A model generated the notes under the pieces. That model saw nothing but the letters and a program-made list of their open reading frames with translations. It was not told the origin of the DNA and made no database searches. The position numbers were made by a program, and so were the translations under genes. Positions 19,450-32,300 of a DNA stretch of 64,000 bases are shown piece by piece (the stretch's first letter is position 1; each line of letters begins with the position of its first letter). The stretch spans positions 248,001 through 312,000 of the forward strand of contig JAGMVK010000018.1 in assembly GCA_020747065.1 (NCBI GenBank), read 5' to 3'. Source of the DNA: Cadophora sp. MPI-SDFR-AT-0126. Taxonomy: Eukaryota > Ascomycota > Leotiomycetes > Helotiales > Ploettnerulaceae.

Positions 19450-21036
19450 ATGCCCTCCGCAACCTATCACCTCCTTCGAATCGCCATCATTGGCGGTGGA
19501 CCAGGCGGTCTCGGTGCCGCAATCGCCCTCTCTGCACTTCCAAATGTTGAAGTATCAATCTATGAACAAGCGACAGAGTTGAGAGAAATTGGCGCAGGCA
19601 TTCAAATTGGATTCAATTGCTGGAAGGTTCTTGAGCTTCTCGGTGCAGCTGATAAGGTTGATGGCCATTCGACGACGGAGGTCATTCATCTGCGAGTGAC
19701 CTTAGCGATTGCAGTCAGGAGGAGCTGCTGATTTGATCTTTAGGAATGGAGTCACTGGAGATGTGCTGAAAACTACTGGGAAGAAGAAACCACTTGAGAA
19801 GTACCAACCTCAGAGAGTCCGTAGGACAAGGCTTCAATCTGCTCTGAAGTCAGTAGTGCCTGAAGGCATCATCAAACTCAAAAAGCGTCTCTCATCACTT
19901 GAAAATCTTGACGTTGGAGTCAAGTTGATATTTGATGATGGGACAGAGAGCGTTGCCGATTTGGTCGTTGGAGGTGATGGCATTCGATCTGTTTGTCTAC
20001 TCATCTGACTGGAAACTTTTACGTGCTGATTTCACGGTTAGGCCGTCAGGGAGCACATTTTCCCAGATCATAGCATTCGGTTCACGGGTATGGAAAGACA
20101 ATCGTTCTAGCTAACCTCAGAAGATTACTTGTACTAAGCCGTACCAGGAACCACTATATTTCGGGTTTTGATCCCAGTTTCATCAGTATCTCATATCGCC
20201 GGGATACATGGAGTGAATACATGGTGGCATGGGCCATCAGGGCATTTCTATGGCTCCCCAGTAGATAATCCCGAGGAGACCCCTCTAGAAGAGCAAAAGT
20301 TTGAGATCGCAGCTCGAAGTGTTGTTGATCCTGAGACAGCTATTGGCAAAAGATTTAGCTGGGGTGTACCTGCGACCAAGGAGAGAGTTGAATCTTTCTT
20401 CACCGTCAGTGTTTCCGCTCCATGACATCAGAGATCGTCAAACTCACTGTCACTAGGACTACGACCCGAAAGTTAGAGAAACACTATCAAAAGTACCGGA
20501 AGGCCAATGGAAAGAGTTCTCCGCCTTTGCCGGACCACGACTCGAGACACTAACAGGCTGGGATGGAAAAGTTGTCTTAATTGGAGATGCCAGTCATCCT
20601 TTGTCAGGTAAGATTAGAATTTTGGTTCCACTGGAAACAAGTGCTGAAAGAATACTGTAGGTGCCTTCGGTTCCGGTGCAGCATTCGCACTCCAGGATGG
20701 CTGGATCCTAGCCAGAGCAATTGAGCACACAAGATCAAGTGGAGGACTCCCAGCTGCTTTGTCGATCTTTGATTCAATCAGATCGCCGTACTATCTCCGA
20801 ATGTGAGTCTCTTGCCCATGCATCACTGCCAGTGCTTATTTCTTCCTAGGTATGAGCATCTCGACCAGCAGAAGCAAAAGATCCAGGCACACAAAGTAGC
20901 GAATCCCAATCAAACTCTTGAGGAAAACTTGAAAGCTAGAGTGGCGTCATTCGGAGGAGAGGGCCAACTTTCTTGGATCTATGGGAATGACATTGAAGAA
21001 GTATGGAATACATTTGTCGCAACCGAGAGCACGTAA
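19450..21036 (+). CDS. FAD-dependent monooxygenase, salicylate-hydroxylase type
   Basis: Seven exons (19450-19691, 19744-19990, 20042-20087, 20148-20404, 20457-20607, 20661-20802, 20850-21036) give 423 aa with consistent phases. Class A flavoprotein hydroxylase that uses FAD and NAD(P)H on an aromatic substrate. Motifs: dinucleotide-binding IIGGGPGGLGAAIAL (~13-27), VADLVVGGDGIRS, and the FAD motif VVLIGDASHPLSGAFGSGAA. The first intron fits only if its donor is GC (CT|GCGAGT); the nearest GT donor (19696) shifts the frame. The other introns are GT-AG, with one weak donor (GTTTGT at 19991). The substrate is unknown: salicylate, another phenolic or a secondary metabolite are possible. It converges on the MFS gene downstream. 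Confidence 0.85.
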
Positions 21037-21538
21037 TTCGAGATGCTGATGCTGAATCATCATCGAAGCTCGAATATGTTCTGGACTTGGCCAGTGCGGG
21101 GTGGTTTTGGGGGGTAATCTTGCCCTGGCAAACGCTGGCAGAACTTGTCAATCGATAGAGACAATTTCTTTTATCTGTTTCATAGCAACTGAGTAGACTA
21201 GAGATCAATTTGTTGTTTCATTGATCCTTTGTAGTCTGTCGAAGCTGCGACAATACAATCAAATATCTTTCACTTGTCACCATGAGTACCTTCCGTGTTG
21301 ATACTTGGCATTTTTCTGAAATCCTCTAAATCGAACGGGTGCGCGCGGCCGCATGAGAGTGACTCAGTCTCGCTTTAACACAGGTTTCGTCCATGAGTAT
21401 TGAGTTCTTACCTCTCCACAACTGACATCAAGGACATATTGGGTGGGCCTACATCATGCTGTCGATTTTTGTCTGAGACCGCCCAAGTACAACACAGCTT
21501 TGAAGCGCTGATCTTTCGGTACCGGTGAGAAATCTTAG
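21037..21538. other. Intergenic between convergent genes
   Basis: 3' flanks of the monooxygenase (plus) and the MFS transporter (minus). No gene or repeat recognised. Confidence 0.5.
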
Positions 21539-23201
21539 TTAGTTCTGAACGAGAGATGAATTTACGGCAACAGCAAACAGCATCAGAGCACTACATGACG
21601 TGAACATCAAGTCTCGGTGTCGAAACCCTATCTCGATCAGTACCGGCCTACTAGAAATATTGAAACACTCACCTTCTTTGGTAGTGCTCAGCACCAAAAT
21701 CAAAAACACATTGAACGGTATCCTCATAAGTGCATAAACATTTGCCCTTACGCTATCGTCGATCATCTTGCTCTTTTGATAGGCAATCAGTGGGAAGTAG
21801 ACGCCACAGCAGACCTCAAATAGACAGAAACACCAGAACGTGACTTTCTCATCTCGACATATGACTGGGAGGAAGAATGTAGCGCTGGCTAAACTTAAGA
21901 GGGCGATGAGCAGTTTTGTGGGAGGCAGTTGTGGATAACGTGTGCTGATGTAGTTGTAAATGAGGGAGCCGAGCATCATGCTTGACATCAAGACTGCAAG
22001 AATGAGTCCGAATGGAAGGTCTACTAATTGTCAGAAGTATGTTGGAAGGAATGCCGGGCCGGACTGGGATTACTTACCTCCCTGAGTTCCGGAAAGTTGA
22101 TGCGCAAGTCTCAAGGCTGGAAACCTGAAGAAGTGGAAAACGTACAAGGAACCTTCGAAACTGCACGAGGCGACAACCAGTGCACGTAATTGTTTATCTG
22201 GTTCGAATTTAGCTTACGATATGGATGAAAGAGTTTGCGAATTTCTACCTTGCAAGAGCAGTCTCAATGGGTACGGGGAAGGCCCTGGTGCCGACAATTT
22301 CTCCGAATCGAAAATGGGCGACCTTTCTAGACCTCTATTTCCATAATTCTCGTCCTTAAGGGTGGTCAGCCTGAATTGAACTTCCTTTCCCATGTTAACA
22401 TACCCAGAAATGAATAATCGCTGCGAAGGACGACATCAACACGGCGACACCAACCATAAACGGCGTCTTCTGCGTTCCCACCAAATCCGTAACAAACTCA
22501 GCGACCACTCCTGCTGCGATCGCAACAACACCATTCAGCGTCGTCATTATGCTGAAAATGCCACTTAGTGTGGATCCAGGCTCGTCTGGGAATATTTTGT
22601 TGAATTCGGTCACCATCCAGCTTTCGAAGACGCCGAACATGAGCGTCGTGCTGGCGCCACCGAGAACTCTACCAATGACGAGTATCGCAATTTTGTTTGT
22701 CAAGACTGAGAGACATGACAGCGAGTATAGAACGCAGAATACGAGGCAAGCTCGCTTCCGACCGTATATGTCTGCCAGCTTCCCCATGAACGAAGCTGAG
22801 ATAGCTGCGGCTAAGAAGCCAGCCATCAACAGCTTTGCTACTGTTTCCTCGGCAAGCCTTTTCTCATCTGCGCCAAAAGTTAGAATAACTCCAGGTTAAC
22901 AGGAATCAAACCAACCTTTGTATAAAGAATATATGTATTGTCCCTGAGATATTAGTTGCTTGCCCCGCATGAGGGACTATAAACTCACCTGAAGCCAGTC
23001 GGCTCCGTTGACTGCTATATAGATTGGGATGAAATTCCACTTGAACCGCTTCAGGCTTTTCCTTGCTCTTTCTCTTGCAAACCCTTCAGCGGGCGATTTT
23101 GGCATCTGCTCCAGCCTGACCGTGTCGCGGCCATACTGCCGGTACCCCAAGCCAGCGTTCACAAGAACGAGAGCTAAGAAGTTGCTCTGGTAAAACTGCA
23201 T
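21539..23201 (-). CDS. MFS transporter, MFSD5 / molybdate-anion transporter-like
   Basis: Seven exons on the minus strand (22989-23201, 22916-22943, 22404-22867, 22249-22354, 22081-22197, 21673-22023, 21539-21627) give 455 aa, all phases consistent. It starts MQFYQSNFLALVLVNAGLGY. The MFSD5 hallmarks follow: NGADWLQGQYIYSLYKDEK, the cytoplasmic loop GKLADIYGRKRACLVF, GRVLGGASTTLMFGVFESWM and CSFEGSLYVFHFFRFPAL. About 12 membrane helices are expected. Characterised homologs import molybdate (algal MOT2) and the human MFSD5 is of unclear substrate, so molybdate or another anion is an inference. The 28-nt second exon is required to restore GQYIYSLYK. Confidence 0.9.
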
Positions 23202-26200
23202 CTTGATTTCTCGCGCCGAACTTTTGAGATCTCGTCGAAAGAATGATGAGTGGGATCGAGACCACAAGGCAGGTATCAGTGATGTGATGTTTGCTGGTAG
23301 GGCAAGGCTAGGCGTCCAAGCCGGACAATTAATATGTGCAGATCCAACCGTCTGACTGATATCAGCATGACAAGGCCGCACAAATCGTTATAGAGAATGC
23401 TGGGGGTTGAGAAGATTGTATTAGTTGATAGTGCGCTACAGTACGTAAACTGTCATGATCGTCGCACTTTGAAGGCCATTGAAATTCTCACGGGAGACAG
23501 TGGACACATCACTTCGATAGAACCAACTCAGACCGACTGCGGCCATGAGTACGCCTTCCTCACGACCTTTCCCGTTGAGGCGTTATACGATGACCCGCGC
23601 CGCAATCCTTCTTCATGCAGCTTTTCGGACCATACGCCGGGGTTGGAAATCCAGGGGTCTGATCGAAGCCTTTGCCGAGGCCGCCTTGCCAAGAGTCAGA
23701 ATACGATCTTCAATGACAAACACTTCAAGAAAAGTTAGTTCTTTGAACATCAGTTACGAAGAAGGAAATCAAAAGTGAGAAAAAGGCTAAAGAAGACTAG
23801 CAAAGCAAGCTATGAATAAGCCATGCCCAGAAATTCTTCGTCAGAAGATATCTTTGTTTTGTGGTATGCTTGTTTCGGTGTATTTAGCATATGATAATTT
23901 CCGCTGTGGATACTTACAGTGATTTAAGCCAAGCCTCTAAATCTATGTACTGGAAGAAAAACACGTTGTCCCATTCAATATCAGCTTTCGAAGATGTTGA
24001 GGACTAGCCTGTAATAGAACATAGCATATGATCCTGAAAATCTTACTACACATGGCTCGAGTTTCTCGCTCATCTTGATCTGGTCAGTGATGTATCCTCT
24101 CTATATGGGAGATATGCTGAACTGACGGAAACCATTTTATCGAATACGATCGTGTCCGCCTGATAAAAAGATGGTCAGGTTTGACGATTGCCGAAGACTT
24201 TACGGGATTAATCCACATCGGATTTCTCCAGAGTTCATCTTAGCTTTAGGGGGAGGACTTGACGTAGTCATTGACGACGGTTGACCCTTCATGAACTAGC
24301 AGATCACGTCCGCCAATAAATTCTTTCCGATCATCAAGCCAGAAAGGCATTTCCTTTTCGAAGACCAATCGACGAGTTTTCAAGAATAGTACGGGAGTAA
24401 GGAAAGATGAGAGACTATGATGGAGATAGTACAGGAGCTTCTTGGTGATCTGAATACAAATTTCAGTGGACGACCGCTTGAAGGCGGGAACACTGTTGAG
24501 CAGGAGACCAGAAGCATTGAGTGCGGACAAGAGTTTTGCGCATTTTCGAGAAAGCATCGAGTGAAAGGATATCATATTGTAAGCAATTATCACGCTCGGC
24601 GTTTGCTGAAGATTCGAGTTGGTTGCTTGGCGTTTGGTGTTTGGATAATAGTGTTTGAAATATGATTTGGCGAATCGCTGCGTGCTCGAAACTCAAAGCA
24701 AGACTAAGAGCGCCTTCAGTATTCGGGAAGGCAAAGGAAATCGATGTTTTGTTTTTAACGCAAATATTCTGTATAACGTGTGTGTCTTCAGGCATCCTAG
24801 AAACCGAAAACTGTTTGGCGGAAGGGAATAAACAGAGATTTTTAGATATGCAATACATGCTTTCGGCGATGCCAAAAAATGATACAAGAGAAAATAGAGG
24901 GTTGATCGAATCGTCATGCCCCCCCTTCCAAAGCAACCATCAAGAAACATCGCAACTGACCGTGCCATGTCAAATAGTTCATGAATCGTTAGAACAAGAA
25001 CGATCGCTTCAGGCATGATTTCTTACCGAAGACCCTAATCTTTAGCGAGTTCCAGTCACCAAAACAACCCCAACCCCAACACACTCGCGAATCCACCTGC
25101 TCCGCACTCCAGAGAAACAAAAGCCGATGTTTTGATCGGACCCTCGCAATATTTGAGATCTCGGGATTCGGATATCAGACTTTCGGATATTGAATTGCTC
25201 TTGTGTCGTGACATGCCTCCTCGGAATGACGCTGCCCCGGATCGTTAATGCAAACTTTGTATGCGGCGACAAGGTTTTCGCAAGAACGGGTAACATTAAG
25301 CGTATTCTTCGGAAAGTCTGTTGGGATGGTTTCGTTTCCACTATTCCGGGCGCGGCGCTTTCTTCTTGGTTTCTAGCTCTAGAGACATGGTAGGAAGGTA
25401 CCGACATTTCATTCCAATACCGCCGCACTGTTCTAGATTGTGCACTTGGTTCTTGACAAACAAAAGGCCCCCAAAAATGGAGCCTGGTGTTCTTTCCAAA
25501 GTTAACAATGCGTTAGACCTACAGTCCTAAGTATCGAAATACAACTACGAAGAAGTCGCCGCAAACCAGACCAAGCTCCCGCCCAAGTTTCACATACCAT
25601 ACAAACATGCAAGCCTTAAAGCGAACCCGAAAGCTTGATGAGATGGTGATCGTCACTGCATCATCCGAGCCGTTCAAGCACCAAGTTACAAGTTTCGTTT
25701 CTTCTCTAAAGCCCAAGCGCGCGAACACCTTAAAGTGCCCGGTACCGAATCTTATTGGACAACAACCCAAACGACGTCGTTGGAAAGCTTAAGATGCTGG
25801 GATTGACGCTGGGCTGGTTGAAAATGAGCAGAATGTTTCCTCTATGCAGATGCGAGGCGGGAACGCGATCTGGGATCTACATGCACGATTAGGCTTGTTT
25901 GTGGTGTAGGAGGGAAAGTTTTTTTGATGGAGGAACCAATCGAATCTTTGCCTGTTGTTTCTTCGAAATGTTTATTGAACGAAATGGGAGTGAATTGGTG
26001 CTCTCTCAGGGATGAGTGATCCGATGATACTAGACCAAACACTTCGGATTCTGAGGAGACTTTTAGACTCTGCTGGAAGATCAAATATACTTTGTTGATT
26101 GCTGAAGCTTAGAGAGTCAAGATATATAATATGCAGCCTGCAGATTTCTTTCTCATCAATAATCACATCCTCCCAGCAACACACCTTCTTACCCTCCGCC

Positions 26201-26278
26201 AATCTTTCTCATCCACCAACATCCCACAAATATCATTCAATATCTAATCAATAAATCAATCACCCAACCACCATCACC
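23202..26278. other. 3-kb degraded, unassigned region
   Basis: No intact gene was found. Two minus-strand zones read like protein but are broken. 24246-25016 contains FEKEMPFWLDDRKEFIGGRD then VHEGSTVVNDY. About 23500-23760 contains VIEDRILTLGKAASAKASIR, DFQPRRMVRKAA. A 61-codon plus-strand frame at 25607-25792 is basic and unremarkable. I could not name a family for any of them. Confidence 0.35.
26123..26130 (+). promoter_or_regulatory. TATA-like element of the 26.3-kb secreted protein gene
   Basis: TATATAAT lies 149 nt upstream of the ATG at 26279. A position-based inference. Confidence 0.3.
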
Positions 26279-26947
26279 ATGCTCACCCGCCTCCCCCTCC
26301 TCCTCTCCTTCCTCCTCCTTTTACCATCCATCCTCTCCCACCCCACCACCCCGCTCACCAACCGCGCAACCACCTGCTCTTCCAACACCAACAAACTCGT
26401 AGCCGGCATAAACAAGAACATCGAGCTACAAAAACAAGAGCAATCGCAGCTGAAAGTCGTCAAGAAGCTCGTCGATGCAGGGGATGTGGACCAGAGTGAT
26501 TTTGATGATGCGAAGATCAAGTTTGTGGATATTGTGAATGCGGGGATTTCGCAGAGGAAGGCGAATCAGCAGCTGGCCGATGGGAGTAAGGCGGCTGATG
26601 GGTTGGCTACTGTGAGTTCTCTTACCTTCCCTTTCTGAGATTTGAGTAAAGAGAAAGTGGATGAGAGATGGAGCTGATGATTTGCAAATAGGTTGCCAAA
26701 GCTCAATCTGCGGAACTCAAGGCGGTTAAAGGTTTGACGGGGAAGGCTAGTACTGATGATGCGACGTTTTCTTCTTTGAGCGATATGTTCGCTGGGGGCA
26801 TTGCGCAGAATCAGAAGAATGCTAAGGCTGTAAATGCTTCTCATGTTCTAGTGTCGTGCACATAAGTGGGGACAGATTGCTGATGTTGAGATGTAGGCGG
26901 CGAATGGATGCACGAATGGCAATACTGACGATACCGACGACAACTAA
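26279..26947 (+). CDS. Small secreted protein, helical, Lys/Ala/Gln-rich
   Basis: Three exons (26279-26611, 26692-26829, 26897-26947) give 173 aa. Residues 1-20 (MLTRLPLLLSFLLLLPSILS) form a signal peptide. The mature part is mostly charged and helical (AGINKNIELQKQEQSQLKVV, GISQRKANQQLADGSKAADG), with one Cys near the N-terminus (TTCSS) and one near the end (NGCTNGNTDDTDDN), which could form a single disulfide tying the ends. ATG context CACCATG is strong. No known domain. Such small secreted helical proteins recur in plant-associated ascomycetes, but no role can be assigned from sequence. Confidence 0.75.
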
Positions 26948-27378
26948 GTTTCAATCCTACCCTCGTGAAAGGATGGTTGTAGTGGTGGAAGGGCATTGTT
27001 GACCAAAGCCCTGGCGACGACGTAAAGGTCAGAGAAAGACAGGGTTTAAAGAGTGGGCAGGCAAAACTCGTTTCTAATGTGTTATGTATGAATAAGTAGG
27101 CTGGGTGAAAGGCGCTGGAGTGTCAGGGCGTTTGAGACAAAGAGAAAGAAATATAACAGTAAAAATGATCGTTGAAAAGCATTTGGCAAGGGTGTAATAT
27201 TCATAGCTCGCTTAGCTTTTCATCAGTGTTTTGGGAAGTGTCTATCTACGCTTCAGATGCAGAGACAAAATCCTTCTCATGACAACAGCCCTTGCGTAGT
27301 GGACGGGATTATTCTTCCACTAGAATCGCCTATCACCGATTTCGGTCTCTCGCGTTCCATCCTCACTCCCTGCTCAAA
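26948..27378. other. Intergenic between convergent genes
   Basis: 3' flanks of the secreted protein gene (plus) and the 361-aa orphan gene (minus). Nothing else seen. Confidence 0.5.
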
Positions 27379-28631
27379 TCATATAGTCAACCCTCTCTCC
27401 CTAACCATTAAAACCCACTCCCTCTCACACTCCAAACACTTAACATCCATCCTCCCCCTCCTCCCCTCAACAGACATCCAATCCCACAGAGCCACCGAGC
27501 TCCCATTCCCACATCCCTCCGTCACGGTTGACTCACCCACATGTTCTTCCCCACCACCATCCGCAGTGACAAACCACTCCCTGAAGCCTCCCTCTCCCCC
27601 CTCCCACTCCACCTTCCTATCCGCCTTCCCCCTCTCAAGCGGATCATCAGACCACGGATACGTACGCGCAAAGGAAGGCGTGAGAGCATGCGTGCGTGGA
27701 GATGAAGCGAGGCGCTCTTCATCGAGCGTATCTTCGATGTCGATGAGTGAGCGGGTCAGGGTGTGTATTGTCCTCGCTGTGTGGTTCTCGACCGAAAACG
27801 GCCACTTGACTTGCCTTGGCGCCCTGGTGTTATCGTCTTGGGACTCGGTGCCGTGCATATCATGATCTTCATCTTGACTCTGTCCATCCTCCCAGATAAT
27901 CGGGCAAAAGTACCTCGGCGCCAGCATGTCCGGCTCCTTCACCGCCGTCGTCGTCACCGGCCCAGTCCTCTCAACCTCCTGCACCACAATCAAGAATCTG
28001 TTTTCAGGCTCCAGCTTATCCGTGGTGTCGATTATTCGACCGTATGCTGTCTCGCGAGCGAAGGCGATGAAGTTGTTGAGGAGGGGCGTGATGGTTTCGC
28101 TGGGGATGTGGCAGTGGTCTGGAAAGCGGGCGGAGGGGTAGGCTTTCTTGGCGTGGTCGCAGCAGAGGATTGGGGGTGGAGTGAGGATTGGGAGGGAGGA
28201 TGACGAGAGCGGGGTTAGGAAGGAGATTGGGGCATGAAAGCGTGGTGGTTGAGGGGGTGGTAAGGAGGGGAGGATTGTTGGTGATGCTGTGAACTTGTCA
28301 GTATCCATTCCTGTTCCGGAGCAATATGGCTCTTCGGTGCAGAGAAAATGCCAAGGACGATAAGAGGAAATGATTGAGCGGTAAAAGCAACCAGCAACAC
28401 CACTGCAACCCCGGAACGAAAACATGTTCAAGAAAAACTGATTGATTACATACCTTTCACCTTCCTCCTAACACTCTTCCCCTTGTCCTTACCCAAACTC
28501 AACCCAAGGCCACCCATCTTCATCATCTTCTTCTTCATAAAACTCTTCGACGGAGGAGGTAGGTCAAGATCGACAATCGAAATGTCCGATACCCAACCTT
28601 CATCAGCGCTAAGTGAAGGGAGGCGCGCCAT
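27379..28631 (-). CDS. Hypothetical protein, 361 aa
   Basis: Two exons on the minus strand, 28454-28631 and 27379-28286, around a 167-nt intron (GTATGT...TACTGAC...CACAG). The start is MARLPSLSADEGWVSDISIV and exon 1 ends in a Lys-rich Met/Gly segment (KKKMMKMGGLGLSLGKDKGK). Exon 2 contains a Pro-rich linker, then an apparently folded core: CCDHAKKAYPSARFPDHCHI, LLNNFIAFARETAYGRIID and ENRFLIVVQEVERTGPV. An acidic segment and a Trp/Gly-rich C-terminus follow. No signal peptide, membrane helix or known domain. Unrecognised, though it reads like a real conserved fungal protein. Confidence 0.7.
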
Positions 28632-29358
28632 GGTGTGAAGTCGTTGTTGTGAAAGGAAGACGAATGGCTGCGTGTGGTCTAGCGAGAAGATGAGATCGAG
28701 ATGAGAGGTGAGAGAGCAGAGCTCTTGAGATCAGTTGGTCGCTGTTGGAACTGGTCTCCTTTCGGGAGAAGAAGTAGTTGCTTGAGACGGAAGCTGAGCC
28801 TCGTCAGTATGTCACGTATTACTGCTGTTCTGTTTTGCGGGTGATGATATCGGAGATCGAGGTCAAGATCGATAATTCAATATCGCGTTGGAGGAAGTGC
28901 GAGGGCGGAAGATGAAGTATTTATCACCAAGAAAAGGCGTTTGGAAGAAGTGAGGTCGCTGATGAATGATGAGTGAAGCAATCGAAGAAAGAAAGAGTGA
29001 ATAGAAATTTGGGATGACGATTTGCTTCATTCACCTTCTCCGGGCGGCTGTTTGTATCTAGTGAAGAGAGAAGTCAGTATAGGAAGCAATGGATGGAAAC
29101 CGGATGGATAGGAGGCGTAAGGATGGAGCATTACAAAGTGGTTTTGCGTACCTTTGCTTAGATTGAAACCTGATGCTTCTCATTTGAATGATAGGTTCTG
29201 AAGTATTCCCATGTTCGATTCTCTTGATGCAAAGGTCAGTGCAGACTTCTTTCAAATATGTGTGTCAGAATAGATCACTCCAACATATTGTATCCATTAC
29301 ATTATTCCGTACATGTATGATAAACATACACGACCAACCTCTATCTCCAAAATCCAGC
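28632..29358. other. Intergenic
   Basis: Promoter side of the 361-aa gene (purine-rich GAAGA/GAGA tracts at about 28660-29000) and 3' flank of the SPX-EXS gene. No gene recognised. Confidence 0.5.
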
Positions 29359-32300
29359 CTACCCAGATCCTTCACCTATCTGATCGCTCCTTCTCCTATC
29401 CCTCAGCAACGCTTCAGCATCCAGGACATCCTGTGTATCGTCATCATCGTCATCATCACTACTGCCCTCCTGTCCCTCTCCGTCTTCATCCTCACCATCC
29501 CTCTTCCAATCATTAACCTTATCACCGTCCCCACCTCCAGGCTTTCTCTTCTTCTCGAAATCCTGCGTGTGGGCATCCGCCACAATTCTCGTGAATGTGC
29601 GTGTCATGCCACGGCGCCGCATGGAAGACGTGTTGGTCTCTTGTTCTTCGAGCGCCGTGCCAATGCGGCTGCGACGGCGGGAGAGAGTTGGTGAGCCTTG
29701 TGACGGTGAGGCTTCAGCCGAAATAGCATCTTGTGGCGTGGAGTCTTCTTCTGAGTCGGATTCGATTGAGTAAGGGAGGGGGACGTCACGAGATGCTTTG
29801 TTACGGGCGACGTTGGAGCAGTGCTCATTTTCGACGCGGAAGAGGACCCAGACTCCTCGGCGGGTTACTTCCGAGAAGGCGACTAGGAATGAGACCAAGG
29901 TGCTGTGTTGGAGGTTGTGGGTGTAGATTGCGTAGAAGATCCAGTTGAATCGGAAGATTGGATCGAGGATCATGGCTGCATAGTAGTAGTTTGGATTCTT
30001 GTATCCCCGAATGTCACGAAGATACTTCTTCGTTGCATCTGGTTGGAGAAGAGACCAATCCATCAGTAGATCCCAGATGGCTAAAAAGATTAGCTCACAT
30101 AGCACATCGAGCCAGGGCCTACTCACAGCAATAGATGGCATTGATCGTTGCAAAAGTTATGAACACTTCCAAATGTCCTTTCCCATGATCAATGCGGTAA
30201 ATACTCAAAGCGACGTAGTATAATATGGTCATGCCATATTTGCCACAGTTGACAAGATGTGGAAATACGTTCCGGGTATCGTAATAACGTCGAAGACATT
30301 GCAATGCTCGCCAAATTCCAGGAAGAGTAGAGAAGAAACCCAGAAGCCGAGAATGTGTCGAATTGCATTGTGCTGGGTGGTTCCAGTCGTTTGCATATAG
30401 GCAGAAAAAGAGTTCTATGTTCTGTTCCAGGGTTAGACTCGCTCCTGAGAAAGGAATCGTGAACTTACACTCATCATATACGTCAAAGAGCAGTACATAT
30501 CTCCCAAAAAGAAATCCCGAAACTCCACAGGGTATAATCCGGCGAGAAGCAAACGCCACTGCAGATGTCAGTTGAGTTGAGTCTGTAAGAACATTGAGAG
30601 TACATACATGCGAGTAGACAAACCATCTTCGACTCCGGTGGTATATGTACGGTCCGGGAAAGAAAATCAAAACCGCAGTAACAAAGATCAAAATCACTGG
30701 GTAATATATGTACATCTCGGGTGCACCAAACCTCGAGAAATTCAGCCACACAAAGAATCCCCATAACAGGATCAGAAATGAAGGAAATTCGGATAGCTGT
30801 TGCCAGTCCAAATGATGCCGAGGATCAAATTCGAAGACGAATTGATAGTTGATCTTGTTTCGGGTCCAAATGCTGCAGTCTAGACAAAACCATGAGAACA
30901 AGTACAACGCGAGGAAATAGCCTCCGTATATTTGCAATAAATAGGATGTCCGAACTCGAATGACAGGATCCGGGTCGTAGAGTAGATCTGAGCCATAGAT
31001 TGTGCCCTGGATCGAAAACACTGCACCAATTCCAATGAGTACGCCATTGCGGAATGCGCTTGCTGATTGATCCTTCCGACGGCCTGTTGAGCTTCTCAAT
31101 TTGCCAGTAGCGATCTTGTGATTGCCTCTCTCGAAGTATCTGGCATACAGATCCTCGACAGCATGAAGGTGGGACTCGAGGACATCGCTATTGACGAACC
31201 AGGCCTTGCTAACTTTCTCAGACATGTATCGCAAAGGCGGATGAGCGTCAACGGCCTTGTCATACTTCTTATTGATTTTGCGAAAAGCAGTACGGTTGAG
31301 CAAAGCATAGGATTTGAGCAGTTCCATGCTACGATAGAATTCCTCCAGTGCAAGCTTCAACTTCCTCTTCGCAGTCCTGTACGGGACATCGTCGTGGTAA
31401 TGAGGCCGTCTGACATAATCTCTGCCTTCATCCGCCTGTCGATTCGCATCAAATTGCGCTTTGGACCTAAGTTCTGGTGACTCGGCCATATTCTGCAAGG
31501 CCTTGGAATTTCCTCCGGGACGAGGACCAGTGACTTTCGCCTTGGCATTCCCAAAAGCTTTCTCGAATGGGTCAAGCCAGGCATTCAGCTTGTCGCGAGA
31601 AGTTGGGCGGTAGTCATCATCCTTCTTCGACTGGCCATTGGAACGTCCACCTTGAAAATCGAAGATTTTGTTCTCTTCCCTCCGTCGCACTTCTTTGGCA
31701 TATTGGGCTGCAGCAACTTCCTCAATTCTTCGGTCACGCATTACGTGTAGCTGTTCCCTCAAAATCTTAAGTCTGGCACCTGCCTCGTCCTCCTTCGATT
31801 TGTAGAATGTTTCGACCTTCTCCAATTCCTTATCCATGAACTTGAAAAAGTCCTTTTGTCTTTTCTTAACTTGATCCACAGCAATCATATCCACATCCAT
31901 CTTTCGACTCTGCGCGGGCTCCAATGGTGTTCCAACAGAGAAGACTCGCCGCATGAAAGGCCGAACGCTCCCACTCGGTGGTATTCGACTTCTCAAGCTC
32001 GCAAAAGTATTCCTGTGTGGTGGTGTCAATGTCCGTCCAACCTCATACGCATTGTCCGGCACAGTGACAGATGCGGCTCTCCCAGAAGGATTTCTACTCA
32101 AGATATTCTTTGGTGTAAATGTGCCCATTTGTTCGCGGACAGGATGTGGTTCCAACGCAGGGTCAGGAAGTTCGAAATTGGGTCTTGCTCTTGCGGGAGG
32201 AGTTGGCACGAAACTTCCGTAGGTACCGTCGTCAGCAGTGCCATCATGGTGTGCAGGTATGGGCATTGGAGGAGTCTTCTTGGGAGGCGCGTATGGTCCT

